A stretch of DNA of 38,286 bases, taken from contig JAHFOX010000004.1 of the NCBI GenBank assembly GCA_023261445.1, positions 1 to 38,286 on the forward strand, given 5' to 3'. The notes beneath the pieces are model-generated. The model was not told where the DNA came from, made no database searches, and worked only from the letters and a program-made list of their open reading frames with translations. Source of the stretch: Planctomycetota bacterium. Its GTDB lineage: Bacteria; Planctomycetota; Brocadiia; Brocadiales; Brocadiaceae. Shown in pieces: positions 26,679 through 36,713 of this stretch (position 1 is its first letter; the number at the start of each line of letters is the position of its first letter). The position numbers and the translations under genes are program-made.

Positions 26679-28364
26679 ATGTTGAAGAAGCGGATTAATG
26701 CTTGTCTATGTTTTCTTATTGTAATGACTTTCGTTGGATTTACCTTTTCTTATAAAGGATATGCCGTACCTGCTGCGCCTATTATACATCCGCTAACTCA
26801 ACCGGATGGGACAATAATCAAGGCGCGACAATGGGGCGATGAATCTTGCCATGGCTGGGAGACAGAAGATGGTTATACTATTGTGTTTGACAAAGGTTTG
26901 AATAGCTGGACGTATGCAATAAATGACACAGAGGGCGGACTAATTAGTTCTTCAAAGGTTGTCGGATGGGATGATCTGCCAGCCGATTGCTATCTGCATA
27001 TAAGGCAGGGTGGTCGGGCGCTTTCTAAGATTGTTATGCGTGTGACTACAAAAGAATCCTCAGCTAAGATTTCTCCGACAGAAGACCTCACGAAAAGAAA
27101 CAAAAGTTCCCAAAGGAATGTGTCTTCAAAGGGAACTGCCAATATCCCGGTAATCCTCGTGAATTTTAGCGATACGAATACCACTTACACAAGTGAAGAT
27201 TTTGACTCCCTTCTTTTTGGAGAAGACACTTATAGTATGAAGAAATTTTATGAAGCGACATCCTATGGTAATTTTAGTGTTTCTGCAGGTACTGATGGTG
27301 TAGTTGGGTGGTACACAGCAGCGAAAAAACATGATTACTATGGGGAAAATGATGAAATAGAGTACGATAAGTGGCCCGGAGACCTTGTATATGAAGCAGT
27401 AGCAGCGGCAGATGAAGATATTGATTTTTCCGCTTATGATATGGATAACGACGGTTATGTGGATGTGGTAGATATAATCCATCAAGGCACTGGCGAAGAG
27501 GCTAGTAGTGATGAAACTGATATATGGTCACACCGTTGGTCTCTTGAAGGTGCTGAATATTATGGGTACAGTCACTATGGGAAATATACTACCAACGACA
27601 AGAATTCTAAAGGGGAATATGTCAAAATTGATGATTACGTATTAGAACCTGAGAAGTTAGATAATAATACTCAGGAAACAATTGGGGTTTTTGCCCATGA
27701 ATACGGGCATGCACTGGGTCTTCCTGATCTTTATGATGTAGATTATAGCTCGCAAGGTATTGGTGAGTGGAGCATAATGGCGGGTGGGTCATGGAACTAT
27801 GTACAAGAGACTGGAGACCGTCCTGCGCTTATGGATGCATGGTGTAAATATTTTCTTGACTGGGTAACGCCGACACAAGTGACTGGAACGCTTGTGAATG
27901 AGTCTATAACGAATGCTTCCACTGCTGCTGACGTGTATAAACTCCGTAAAGGTGAGTCACTGGAAGGAGAATATTTTTTAGTAGAAAACAGACAAAAGTC
28001 TGGGTTTGATGCAGGATTACCAGGGGCAGGACTACTTATATGGCATATTGACGGAGACCTTATTAAAAAGAAAATGTCTTCAAATAAGGTTAATAAAAAA
28101 GAGTGTTATCCGGATAATAATTGTTCCAAAAAGCATTACGGTGTTGCCCTTGTGCAGGCTGATAATGATTGGGAATTGGAAAAGGGTATTAACTACGGCG
28201 ATAGTGGAGACCCCTATCCTGGTTCGACAAATAATACATCATTCACGAGCAGTTCCTCCCCTAATAGTAACCTCTACAAGGGGAAAAGTAGCGGCGTTAG
28301 TATTACAAATATAAGCGTTTCTGGTTCTACTATGACTGCTACACTTTCAGTAGAAACTAAATAA
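26679..28364 (+). CDS. Secreted M6-type metalloprotease, copy 2
   Basis: This is a 561-residue tandem duplicate of the preceding gene. It keeps the signal peptide, the RQWGDESCHGWETEDG block, the calcium-loop-like YDMDNDGYVDVV and the zinc motif HEYGH (H340-H344), with WSIMAGGS after it. Most differences lie between residues 100 and 150, where the propeptide and the catalytic domain would meet, and in a Lys-rich loop around residues 460-480. GGAGG lies 5 nt before the ATG. Both copies look catalytically intact. Confidence 0.85.
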   Translation: MLKKRINACLCFLIVMTFVGFTFSYKGYAVPAAPIIHPLTQPDGTIIKARQWGDESCHGWETEDGYTIVFDKGLNSWTYAINDTEGGLISSSKVVGWDDLPADCYLHIRQGGRALSKIVMRVTTKESSAKISPTEDLTKRNKSSQRNVSSKGTANIPVILVNFSDTNTTYTSEDFDSLLFGEDTYSMKKFYEATSYGNFSVSAGTDGVVGWYTAAKKHDYYGENDEIEYDKWPGDLVYEAVAAADEDIDFSAYDMDNDGYVDVVDIIHQGTGEEASSDETDIWSHRWSLEGAEYYGYSHYGKYTTNDKNSKGEYVKIDDYVLEPEKLDNNTQETIGVFAHEYGHALGLPDLYDVDYSSQGIGEWSIMAGGSWNYVQETGDRPALMDAWCKYFLDWVTPTQVTGTLVNESITNASTAADVYKLRKGESLEGEYFLVENRQKSGFDAGLPGAGLLIWHIDGDLIKKKMSSNKVNKKECYPDNNCSKKHYGVALVQADNDWELEKGINYGDSGDPYPGSTNNTSFTSSSSPNSNLYKGKSSGVSITNISVSGSTMTATLSVETK

Positions 28365-28417
28365 CTTTGATTAGAAATTCAGCCAGCCAAAAAAATACCA
28401 AGCACGAAGAAAATATC

Positions 28418-28448
28418 TGTGGGGACATGTTTGAAACCTGTCCCCACA
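28418..28448. terminator. Symmetrical hairpin between convergent genes
   Basis: TGTGGGGACA (28418-28427) pairs perfectly with TGTCCCCACA (28439-28448), and the inner GTTT/AAAC can extend the stem. It lies between the stops of the second protease (+) and the flavoprotein (-), so it can act as a bidirectional terminator. The GGGGACA-type sequence also resembles a common interspersed palindrome. Confidence 0.6.
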
Positions 28449-28450
28449 AG

Positions 28451-30124
28451 TTATTTCTCAAGTTCCTGTAACCATGCAAGGATACTGCCGTCCATGTACT
28501 TTACATTTTTAAATCCTGCATTTTTTAAAATACGATAGGCATGAGCGGCGCGCAGACCTGCACGGCAGTATGTAATAATTTCTTTAGAACTATCAAGCTC
28601 ACTAATCCGTGATGTCAGCTTATCCAAAGGGATATGCTTGCATCCCTTAATATGACCGCTATTGTATTCCAATTCCGATCTTACATCCAGTAGTACGAAA
28701 TCTTCTTTTCTGTCAAATTTTTCTACCACTTTTTGTGGCAGAATGCCTGTAGTTTTTCCTAATATTTTGTTGTTCAGAACATTTGCGGCTACAATAACGG
28801 CATCCATTGCCATAGCATAGGGCGGGGCATAAGCAAGATCAAGCTTTGAGATTTGGTCAACTGTTGCGCCGAAGGTCAGAGCCGTTGCAATAATGTCAAT
28901 GCGTTTATCTACCATGCCTTCTCCAACCATTTCCGCACCTAAAAGCTTTCTAGTGGTTATATCCGCAATTAATTTAATGATAATATCCTTTGCGTTCGGA
29001 TAGTAATGGGCTTTGTCCGATGCTGGGACAATGGTGGATTCGGTCTTATAACCTTCCTTAACAGCTTCTCGTTCAGATAGACCAACCTTACCAACATTCA
29101 AATCAAAGATTTTTACAATCATGGTGCCTAGAATACCTTTGAAAGCATCAACACCGCTGGTAGCATTAATAGCGGCTACACGCCCCATTTTTGCCGCAGT
29201 GGAACCCATGGCAATCCACGCAGGCTTTCTTGTTACTAAGTGAGTGGTTTCTGCGCAATCACCAACGGCATAGATGCCGGGAATATTTGTTTCCATACGT
29301 TCATTGACCTTGATAGCGCGTGTTGTACCAATTTCTATGCCTGCATCTTGTGCCAGTTTTGTGTTAGGTTTAATGCCAATGGAGAGGATGACCATATCTG
29401 CGGGCAGTTGTCGTTTGCCTGTAATCACTCGTGTGACAATATTGTTCTCATTTCCCTCAAAGGATTTGACACCGTCCGATATGATTACTTCCACGCCTTT
29501 TTCTATCAGGTGTTTCTGAACGAGCAATGACATGTCTTTGTCCAGCGGCGACAGGATTTGATCGAGAAGTTCTACAACCGTTACCTTAATACCCCTCAAT
29601 ACAAGATTTTCAGCTACTTCCAAGCCTATAAGCCCACCTCCTACAATTACCGCATTTTTAACGTTTCCACTGTATACAAGTGTTTTTATCTTTACTGCAT
29701 TGGCAATAGTTCTAAGCGTAAAGACGTTACCTAATGAGATTCCGGGCAGTGGCGGTACAATAGGCTGTGCCCCTGTGGCGATAATAAGCTTGTCATAGCT
29801 GAATCTGAGTTCCTGTCCTTTCTCAAGGTCATTTACTTTGATTTGTCTAGACTGGGTATCTATTGCGGTGACCTGATGCCGGATAAGAACGTCAATGTTA
29901 TGCATATTCTTAAAGTAAGCGGGTTCACGGATAATGAGTTTTTTAGAATCTTTGATAATATCACCGATAAAATAAGGCATGCCACAACCTGCATAGGAAA
30001 TATATTCTTCGTCTGTTAAAACAGTAATTTTCATGGCAGGCGACTCGCGCCTTGCCTTTGCAGCCGCTTTCATTCCAGCCGCAACACCACCGATGATTAT
30101 TAGATGTTTATCTTCGTTTTTCAT
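28451..30124 (-). CDS. CoA-disulfide-reductase-like FAD oxidoreductase fused to a rhodanese domain
   Basis: Residues 1-450 are a pyridine nucleotide-disulfide oxidoreductase: the FAD motif IIGGVAAG, a single active Cys C47 in SYAGCGMPYFIGD, an NADH-binding IVGGGLIGLEVAE and the flavin-contacting YAVGDCAET. The single Cys indicates the CoA-disulfide reductase / NADH peroxidase / persulfide reductase group rather than the two-Cys reductases. Residues about 460-557 are a rhodanese domain with Cys C520 in ITYCRAGLRA. This architecture is known in CoA-dependent persulfide/polysulfide reductases, where the rhodanese Cys hands sulfur to CoA. It would act in the cytoplasm in redox or sulfur metabolism. 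No operon partner is adjacent. Confidence 0.88.
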   Translation of the reverse strand: MKNEDKHLIIIGGVAAGMKAAAKARRESPAMKITVLTDEEYISYAGCGMPYFIGDIIKDSKKLIIREPAYFKNMHNIDVLIRHQVTAIDTQSRQIKVNDLEKGQELRFSYDKLIIATGAQPIVPPLPGISLGNVFTLRTIANAVKIKTLVYSGNVKNAVIVGGGLIGLEVAENLVLRGIKVTVVELLDQILSPLDKDMSLLVQKHLIEKGVEVIISDGVKSFEGNENNIVTRVITGKRQLPADMVILSIGIKPNTKLAQDAGIEIGTTRAIKVNERMETNIPGIYAVGDCAETTHLVTRKPAWIAMGSTAAKMGRVAAINATSGVDAFKGILGTMIVKIFDLNVGKVGLSEREAVKEGYKTESTIVPASDKAHYYPNAKDIIIKLIADITTRKLLGAEMVGEGMVDKRIDIIATALTFGATVDQISKLDLAYAPPYAMAMDAVIVAANVLNNKILGKTTGILPQKVVEKFDRKEDFVLLDVRSELEYNSGHIKGCKHIPLDKLTSRISELDSSKEIITYCRAGLRAAHAYRILKNAGFKNVKYMDGSILAWLQELEK

Positions 30125-30171
30125 GGGTACCTCAATTAAAAATCAGGTGATAGGTTTTTGGTTTATTTAAT

Positions 30172-31818
30172 CTACATTTTCTGAAAGGTTTGAGCCTTAT
30201 TGAAGGCTAGGGCAGCATCTTGAGTTAGACCCTCTTTCTGATAAGCAAGACCAAGATTATTATAAATAAGCTGAAAATCTATTGTGGATTCAGGCATAAG
30301 CTCTAACGCCCTTTGAAATTCGATTACAGCCCTGCTATATTTGGCTTTATTCATATAGTACATACCAAGTGCATTATGCGCCTCATAATTGTTCGCTTCG
30401 AAATACAATGCCAATCTGATTTTTTTAAAGGCATCTTCTAATTGACCGTTATTTATATCAATATAGGCAAGATTTGCCCAAGCGCCTGCTCGTTTAGGAT
30501 TTATCTGAAGAGCCATTTTGAGTTCTACGACTGCCTTGTCTTTGAACCCTCTTTTCATGTAGGAGCCGGCAAGATAAGTATGTGCCAGCGCACCATCGGA
30601 ATCTTTCTTCACGCAATCTTCCCATAGGGCTATACTATCCTTCCATGTCCTGTTCCTCAGTACAGTAAGGGTTGAATAAAAAGCCATTAGCATAATTAAA
30701 AAAGCAACAGTAACTATTTTTAATTTACCTGAGTTTTTGAACGCCTTACAGTACTGTAAGATTTTCTCAAACAGGATAGCAATAAACAATGAAAATCCGA
30801 AAGAGGGGAAATACAAATACCTGTCTGCCATCCATTGACATGTTGGAAATATATTGGATACAGGAATTAGGTTTATGAAAAACCACATGATACAAAAAAA
30901 AATTGCGATTTCTTTTTTGCAACTTTTATATGCAAAAAAGGTTATAAGGGATAAAACAAGGATTGATATTATTATTTCGTAGTCAAAGAACGATGATGAA
31001 AGATAGTTAACGTAAAAATTATTAAGATGCACAGGTATAAAAATTTTTTCAATGTACGTGGAAAATATTCTGAACATACTCAACATTTTTAGGTAATGGT
31101 TTCCACTGTAAATTTCAAAGGCTGGAATTCCTTTAAATGTTGTAACCGTTATAATTGATGTCATACAGCTAATAAATAAAAACGGTATTTTGTAAAATAT
31201 CTTTTCTTGTAATTTTTTTTTGGTAAAACAAAAATCGTAAAGAAATAGTATGAACGGGAACATGACTGCGCTTGATTTGGAAAGTATTGCGAAGATATAT
31301 GTGATTATAGAAACCAAATAGTGGTGCCTGTTTTCGTCTTTTTGGTATTTAATATAAAGGTAAAAGGAAACGAGAAAAAAAAGAAAAGATAATATGTTTT
31401 TTCGTTCCGAGGCCCACACTACAGTCTCAACGTTTACGGGAAGCATTATAAAAATAATGGTTGCAATGGAAGCTACGGGAAATCTATTTAGTATAGTTGT
31501 TATTATTTTGAATATTAAGATGGCATTTAATGAATGAAGAAATACGTTAGTAATATGGTAACCCAAGGGGTTTAATCCCCAGAAATGATAATCTATAGCG
31601 TATGACAATAAATTTACGGGGTAATATTCAGTGAAAAAAAAGGAAGAATAAATTAACTTTAAGCTGCTAAAGCTTAAGGATTTTATTAATTCGTTTCCTG
31701 TTATGTAAGTGTTATCGTCCCAGTAATCTATAAACTCATTTTGTAGTGAATTAAAGTAAGTGCAGAACGTGATGAAAATGATAATAAAACATATTGCGAT
31801 ATGTGTTCTTTTTCTCAT
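30172..31818 (-). CDS. TMTC-like polytopic membrane protein with C-terminal TPRs
   Basis: The 548-residue protein has about 9-10 membrane helices in residues 1-400, and 3-4 TPR units in residues about 405-545 ('AHTYLAGSYMKRGFKDKAVVELK', 'AWANLAYIDINNGQLEDA'). 'WDDNTYITGNELIKSLS' after helix 1 resembles the acidic loop of GT-C-type glycosyltransferases, and the order helices-then-TPR matches the TMTC/ArnT-like group. It may transfer sugar from a lipid carrier to protein in the periplasm, but this is family-level inference. The flavoprotein gene is 47 nt downstream in the direction of transcription and may be co-transcribed. Confidence 0.75.
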   Translation of the reverse strand: MRKRTHIAICFIIIFITFCTYFNSLQNEFIDYWDDNTYITGNELIKSLSFSSLKLIYSSFFFTEYYPVNLLSYAIDYHFWGLNPLGYHITNVFLHSLNAILIFKIITTILNRFPVASIATIIFIMLPVNVETVVWASERKNILSFLFFLVSFYLYIKYQKDENRHHYLVSIITYIFAILSKSSAVMFPFILFLYDFCFTKKKLQEKIFYKIPFLFISCMTSIITVTTFKGIPAFEIYSGNHYLKMLSMFRIFSTYIEKIFIPVHLNNFYVNYLSSSFFDYEIIISILVLSLITFFAYKSCKKEIAIFFCIMWFFINLIPVSNIFPTCQWMADRYLYFPSFGFSLFIAILFEKILQYCKAFKNSGKLKIVTVAFLIMLMAFYSTLTVLRNRTWKDSIALWEDCVKKDSDGALAHTYLAGSYMKRGFKDKAVVELKMALQINPKRAGAWANLAYIDINNGQLEDAFKKIRLALYFEANNYEAHNALGMYYMNKAKYSRAVIEFQRALELMPESTIDFQLIYNNLGLAYQKEGLTQDAALAFNKAQTFQKM

Positions 31819-32014
31819 GGAATCAGATTGCTATACAAAGTAAAATGCGGTTAAAAGGAATTCTTTCTTCGCGAGTTTAAAAAGATAATACAGGAAACCA
31901 TAAAATTTTCAAGCCATAATCTTTTTTAATAAAAACAACTTCTTAAGACATAGAACACTTAGACAAGAATTAAAGCTACTTTTACGCAAAACTCATAGGG
32001 AGGTTTTATTTTTC

Positions 32015-32042
32015 TTGACAATTTATCCTGTAATACTAAAAT
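32015..32042 (+). promoter_or_regulatory. Candidate sigma70-type promoter for the TPR lipoprotein gene
   Basis: TTGACA (32015-32020) and TAAAAT (32037-32042) are separated by 16 nt, about 50 nt before the ATG at 32092. The -35 box is a full match and the -10 box is 5/6. GAGGAG lies just before the ATG. The rest of the gap 31819-32091 shows nothing further. Confidence 0.65.
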
Positions 32043-32091
32043 GCTCCTTAGATTGATAATTTTACTCTAAAATATCCAGAGGAGTAGGAAT

Positions 32092-33099
32092 ATGAAAACT
32101 ATATCTCAGGTTGGGGTTTTGTGCCATTTAAAATATATTTGTATCGGCTTAACAGTTGTTGCCTGTGTTTTCCTAATTGTATGTTGTGGATGTGGCAAGA
32201 AAGAAGAGGTGGCTGAAAATCCTGTAGAATTCAAAGAAATTGTTGCAACCGAAGCCGAAAGTCAAACAGGAATTGCAGTCGAAGGGACTGTTTCTCTTGA
32301 TGCTAAACGATCAGAAACAAAGCAACCTAACCAGTCTGAAAAGATTGGACAGGCAAATCAGCCTGTTGTTAAGCCAGTTGCAGCGCAAGATATTTATATC
32401 ATGGGGTTGGAGTGTTTCGACAGAGGTCGGCTAGAAGAAGCCATCAAGGCATTTAACAAGGCAACGGATATGGATGCCACAATGGTTGATGCCCATAAAA
32501 AGAAGGCTTCGGCTTACAGCAAGCTTGGAATGATGGACGAGGCAATCGCTTCCTTCCGAAAGGTTGTTGAATTAAATCCAAACGACGCAGAGCCATGCCT
32601 TAACCTTGGAACTCTTTATGCTAAGAGACAAATGACTGATGATGCTATCCAGTCGTTTGAAAGGTATATATCGTTGAATACCAATAATGCCAAAGTGTAT
32701 TACAATCTGGGTTGTCTTTATGGCAAAAAGAAACAGACTGACAGGGCAATTGCAAATTATATGCAGGCAGTAAAGATTAATCCTAATTATGTTGATGCGT
32801 ATTATAATTTAGGTACTGCATACAATGAAAAGGGGATGTTTGACGAAGCAATTGATACCTTTAAGAAATTGTTAGCCCTGAACGCTGATAATAATGAAGC
32901 GCAATATAATCTTGCTTTCGCATGCAATCAAAAAGGGTTATATAATGATGCCGTAGTTATATGTGGGAAACTATTGGAGCAAACGCCTGAAAATGCTTAC
33001 GCACATCTTCTTTTGGGTGATACCTATGTCAAGTTAGGAAAACTCAAAGAGGCAAAAGATGCGTATGGTTCTTATAAGAAATTGATATTAGTTAAGTAA
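32092..33099 (+). CDS. TPR-repeat probable lipoprotein
   Basis: This 335-residue protein starts with a membrane leader (IGLTVVACVFLIVCCGCGKKEE), where a Cys after Gly could be lipidated although the lipobox is not canonical. Residues 40-95 are a Glu/Gln/Lys-rich linker. About six TPR units fill residues 100-330, with the regular 'AIASFRKVVELNPNDAEPCLNLG' pattern. It is expected on the periplasmic side of a membrane as a protein-binding scaffold. A good promoter and ribosome site precede it. A small membrane-protein gene follows. Confidence 0.8.
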   Translation: MKTISQVGVLCHLKYICIGLTVVACVFLIVCCGCGKKEEVAENPVEFKEIVATEAESQTGIAVEGTVSLDAKRSETKQPNQSEKIGQANQPVVKPVAAQDIYIMGLECFDRGRLEEAIKAFNKATDMDATMVDAHKKKASAYSKLGMMDEAIASFRKVVELNPNDAEPCLNLGTLYAKRQMTDDAIQSFERYISLNTNNAKVYYNLGCLYGKKKQTDRAIANYMQAVKINPNYVDAYYNLGTAYNEKGMFDEAIDTFKKLLALNADNNEAQYNLAFACNQKGLYNDAVVICGKLLEQTPENAYAHLLLGDTYVKLGKLKEAKDAYGSYKKLILVK

Positions 33100-33151
33100 A
33101 ATCAACCTGAAATCAAACGTCAGAAATATCTTTATAAGCCTTTATCTGCTT

Positions 33152-33382
33152 TTGTCGTTTGTTGCGTGTCCAGCCTCTAACGCCCAAATCCAGACATTAC
33201 AAGCAAGTTCGGCAGGCACATCGGCAACGTTACAATCCATACAGGTTTCAGAAACAACAAGATCCAAACTCGAAATCATTCAATATATTTTACTGCCGTT
33301 TGCTATTGGCGCATGTGTCTGGTTCATATTGCGTTTAGGAAGGGAAGACCAAGAGAAATTAAAGGAAAATAAAGACCAGTAG
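33152..33382 (+). CDS. Small membrane protein, start uncertain
   Basis: The ORF-track start is TTG (MSFVACPASNAQ). In-frame residues upstream back to 33092 read as a signal-peptide-like stretch (NIFISLYLLLSFVACPASNA), but no ATG, GTG or TTG lies in that stretch, so the true start may be a rare codon or there may be a sequence error. After the leader come a Ser/Thr/Gln-rich segment and a C-terminal membrane helix (YILLPFAIGACVWFILRLG), then a charged tail. The family is not recognised. It follows the TPR gene by 52 nt and could be its partner. Confidence 0.5.
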   Translation: MSFVACPASNAQIQTLQASSAGTSATLQSIQVSETTRSKLEIIQYILLPFAIGACVWFILRLGREDQEKLKENKDQ

Positions 33383-33447
33383 TCTTGTAAAGGGAAAGCT
33401 AACCGCAATTTTCTAATTTAGGGGATAAGAGGTAAATAGCACGAAAA

Positions 33448-33490
33448 AGGGGTCAAGTACCAAGGTTTATTGTCCTTGATATTTGACCCT
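33448..33490. repeat. GGGGTCAA inverted repeat after ilvC
   Basis: GGGTCAAGTACCAAGG and CCTTGATATTTGACCC face each other around an 8-nt loop with 13 of 16 positions pairing. It lies between the small membrane protein gene (+) and ilvC (-), so it may end transcription from both sides. The 'ggggtca' string also occurs once near 37220. Confidence 0.5.
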
Positions 33491-33515
33491 AGCTACTTAT
33501 TTGCGTTTTTTTGTT

Positions 33516-33564
33516 GTGAGATAATCTGTGTGTCTCTGTGTAAATCTGTGTCCGAATTGATTCC
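33516..33564. repeat. 'CTGTGT' interspersed repeat, copy 2
   Basis: Three TCTGTGT-like units run in tandem here and end CTGTGTCCGAATTGATTC (33546-33563), which matches 18174-18191 with two changes. It abuts the 3' end of ilvC. Confidence 0.45.
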
Positions 33565-34584
<1,020 letters not shown>

Positions 34585-34600
34585 TCAAAATAATCTTTTC

Positions 34601-35080
34601 TTATTTTGTACCCCTTGCAATAGCAATGCTTCCCGTCTGTACTAATTCTTTGATTCCATAAGGTTTCAAAAGACTTAACATTGCCTCAAGCTTATCTCCT
34701 GTACCAGCTATCTCTATAATGAGGTCTTTCTGTCCTACATCAACGATCCTTCCCCTGAATATGTCTACTATTTCAATGATTTCACCGCGCTTACCGATAG
34801 GGCAGTTGACCTTGACCAGCATTAAGTTCCGTTCGACAATCTCTTCGTCTGCGAAATCAAGCACCTTGATAACATCTATAAGTTTGCCCATTTGTTTTCT
34901 AACTTGTTCAAGGATTGCATCATCGCCTTTGACTATGATTGTAATGCGTGAAAGGGCAGGATTTTCAGTTTCTCCAACAGCAAGGCTATCAATATTAAAC
35001 CCTCTTCCGCTGATTAAGCCTGTGATACGTGCCAGGACTCCGACTTTGTTTTCAACAAGGAGTGATATAACGTGTCGCAT
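34601..35080 (-). CDS. ilvN: Acetolactate synthase small (regulatory) subunit
   Basis: The 159-residue protein begins MRHVISLLVENKVGVLARITGLISGRGFNI, the ACT domain that binds valine for feedback control, followed by the second ALS small-subunit domain ('IGKRGEIIEIVDIFRGRIVDVG'). It activates and regulates the catalytic subunit IlvB, which is not in this window. It starts 3 nt after the rnfA stop and feeds into ilvC, so the ilv pair is read from the same - strand transcript as rnfEA. Confidence 0.95.
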   Translation of the reverse strand: MRHVISLLVENKVGVLARITGLISGRGFNIDSLAVGETENPALSRITIIVKGDDAILEQVRKQMGKLIDVIKVLDFADEEIVERNLMLVKVNCPIGKRGEIIEIVDIFRGRIVDVGQKDLIIEIAGTGDKLEAMLSLLKPYGIKELVQTGSIAIARGTK

Positions 35081-35083
35081 AGT

Positions 35084-35737
35084 TTACTGAACCATTCCTG
35101 AAAAACCAAAAAATGCAAGCGCCATGAGTCCCGTGCAAATGAATGCAATAGGAACTCCGCGCAGAGGTTGTGGTATATTAATCAGCGCCAAACGTTCCCG
35201 AATACCTGACATTAAAAGCATTGCTACTGTAAAGCCGATTCCGGCGCCAAATCCCTGCACTGTAGCCTGCAAAAATCCAAGATGCGTTGGAGAATCAGTT
35301 GTATTTAAAAGAGCAACTCCCAGTACAGCGCAATTGGTTGTAATTAAGGGAAGGTAAATACCGAGACTTTCATATAGCGCAGGCACCATTTTTCTGAGCA
35401 TCATTTCAACCAATTGCACTAGCGTTGCAATTACAAGTATATAGCTGATTGTTTTTAGCACTTCAATAAGTCCCAGTTCTCTTATGGATGGGAAGACTAT
35501 TGCAATTATGTTTGTGTCGCCGGGCAGCAGGATGTAATTATAAACAATCCATGTAATCGCTGAAGCAATAGTCATAACAAACGTAACTGCCACGCCCATG
35601 CCCATTGCGGCGGATGTTTTTTGGGAAACACCCAGAAACGGACAGAGCCCAAGAAATTTTGAAAGGACAAAGTTATTGACAAAAACCACACTTACAATAA
35701 TTATTGCAATTTCTTTAATCATGTTCCATATAGGCAT
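35084..35737 (-). CDS. rnfA: Rnf complex membrane subunit RnfA
   Basis: RnfA is a six-helix subunit of the Rnf complex, which couples ferredoxin-NAD electron transfer to ion pumping. The family core '[19 protein letters not shown]' includes the conserved Cys-bearing half-helix, followed by [14 protein letters not shown], and '[13 protein letters not shown]' has the second such site. Both starts are possible. The ATG at 35737 has AAGG 6 nt upstream; the ATG at 35722 (MIKEIAI) fits family N-termini better and overlaps the rnfE stop as ATGATTAA. Overlap with rnfE shows coupling. RnfB, C, D and G are not nearby. Confidence 0.92.
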   Translation of the reverse strand: MPIWNMIKEIAIIIVSVVFVNNFVLSKFLGLCPFLGVSQKTSAAMGMGVAVTFVMTIASAITWIVYNYILLPGDTNIIAIVFPSIRELGLIEVLKTISYILVIATLVQLVEMMLRKMVPALYESLGIYLPLITTNCAVLGVALLNTTDSPTHLGFLQATVQGFGAGIGFTVAMLLMSGIRERLALINIPQPLRGVPIAFICTGLMALAFFGFSGMVQ

Positions 35738-36350
35738 TCAGTGCCTTCTCGCTCTTTCTGAGTTTTAGCCAGTTGAAAAACCCTAATAAAAGTCCTAACA
35801 CAATAAATGCCCCCGGAGCCATAATCATTACCGAAGCTGGTTGATAGGATTCCGATATCTTTATGCCAAAGATGGTTCCCGCACCGAGAATTTCACGTAT
35901 TGACGAAACAAGACAGAGTGACATAGTCCAGCCCAAACCGAGACCTGCTCCATCCAGAACAGAGGCTAAGGGTTTATTTTTATATGCGAAGGATTCTGCG
36001 CGGTACATGATAATGCAATTGACGACGATGAGCGGGATAAAGATGCCCAGCGAGGCATTCAATTCCGGAGGTAGATATGCCTTCATAAGCAGTTCTACCA
36101 TAGTCACAAAAGCGGCAATAACGACAATAAAACATGGGATACGAATTTCACGCGGAATATATGCCCTTACAACAGAAATGATGAAGTTGGAACAGATTAG
36201 CACGAAGGTTGCTGCCCCGCCCATTGCCAATCCGTTTTTCACTGAGGTTGTGACGGCAAGGCTGGGGCATATTCCCAGCACCAGCACAAACATGGGATTA
36301 TATTCAAAAATGCCCTTTGTAAATTCCCTCAGTTTGCTTTGCTCTGCCAT
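35715..36350 (-). CDS. rnfE: Rnf complex membrane subunit RnfE
   Basis: This 211-residue polytopic protein has '[23 protein letters not shown]', '[22 protein letters not shown]', '[22 protein letters not shown]' and '[14 protein letters not shown]'. These distinguish RnfE from the related NqrD. It forms the membrane core with RnfA. Its 3' end overlaps rnfA. Upstream on the same strand, 64 nt away, is the glutaredoxin-like gene. Confidence 0.92.
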   Translation of the reverse strand: MAEQSKLREFTKGIFEYNPMFVLVLGICPSLAVTTSVKNGLAMGGAATFVLICSNFIISVVRAYIPREIRIPCFIVVIAAFVTMVELLMKAYLPPELNASLGIFIPLIVVNCIIMYRAESFAYKNKPLASVLDGAGLGLGWTMSLCLVSSIREILGAGTIFGIKISESYQPASVMIMAPGAFIVLGLLLGFFNWLKLRKSEKALNAYMEHD

Positions 36351-36414
36351 AGTAATAAAGCTCCAAAATTTTTCAAAAGGCTAAACGTTTTATATACGAA
36401 AGTCAAGTGCATAT

Positions 36415-36669
36415 TCAACGAAGATACTTATCTATTTCTTTCTTATCAAACCCATACAGCACCTTTTCGCCAACAACTACAATAGGCAGCTTGTCCAGCG
36501 ATTCAATATCATCAGTTCCCACAATTTTTACTGCTTCTTTTCGGGCATTCTCATCTTTGTCAATGTCGTAGGAAATATAATCTGCCTTTTTCTTATTTAA
36601 ATAAGCTAGTAGTTGGTTACACTTTGGGCAGAAGGGTGTGCAGAAAACCTTTAGTTTATTTGTAGCCAT
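36415..36669 (-). CDS. Glutaredoxin-like thiol redox protein
   Basis: This small thioredoxin-fold protein has the active site CPKC in FCTPFCPKCNQLLAYL, the cis-Pro in DKLPIVVVGEKVLYGFD and a short C-terminal helix. It probably reduces disulfides in the cytoplasm; the CPKC pair differs from the CPYC of classical glutaredoxins. I prefer ATG at 36669 (MATNKLKVF, 84 residues) over the GTG at 36678; neither has a strong ribosome site. It is the first gene of the rnf-ilv run. Confidence 0.85.
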   Translation of the reverse strand: MATNKLKVFCTPFCPKCNQLLAYLNKKKADYISYDIDKDENARKEAVKIVGTDDIESLDKLPIVVVGEKVLYGFDKKEIDKYLR

Positions 36670-36713
36670 ACATTGCACTCACATTTATGTTAAAAGTTAT
36701 AATATTTAGAGAG

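Noticed and set aside
35084-36350. Reading the pair as nqrD/nqrE
   Set aside because: The '[11 protein letters not shown]' and '[13 protein letters not shown]' blocks and the loop after them match RnfE and RnfA better, and no nqr neighbours are present.
35863-36384. 173-aa ORF on the + strand
   Set aside because: It is antisense to rnfE and has no domain.
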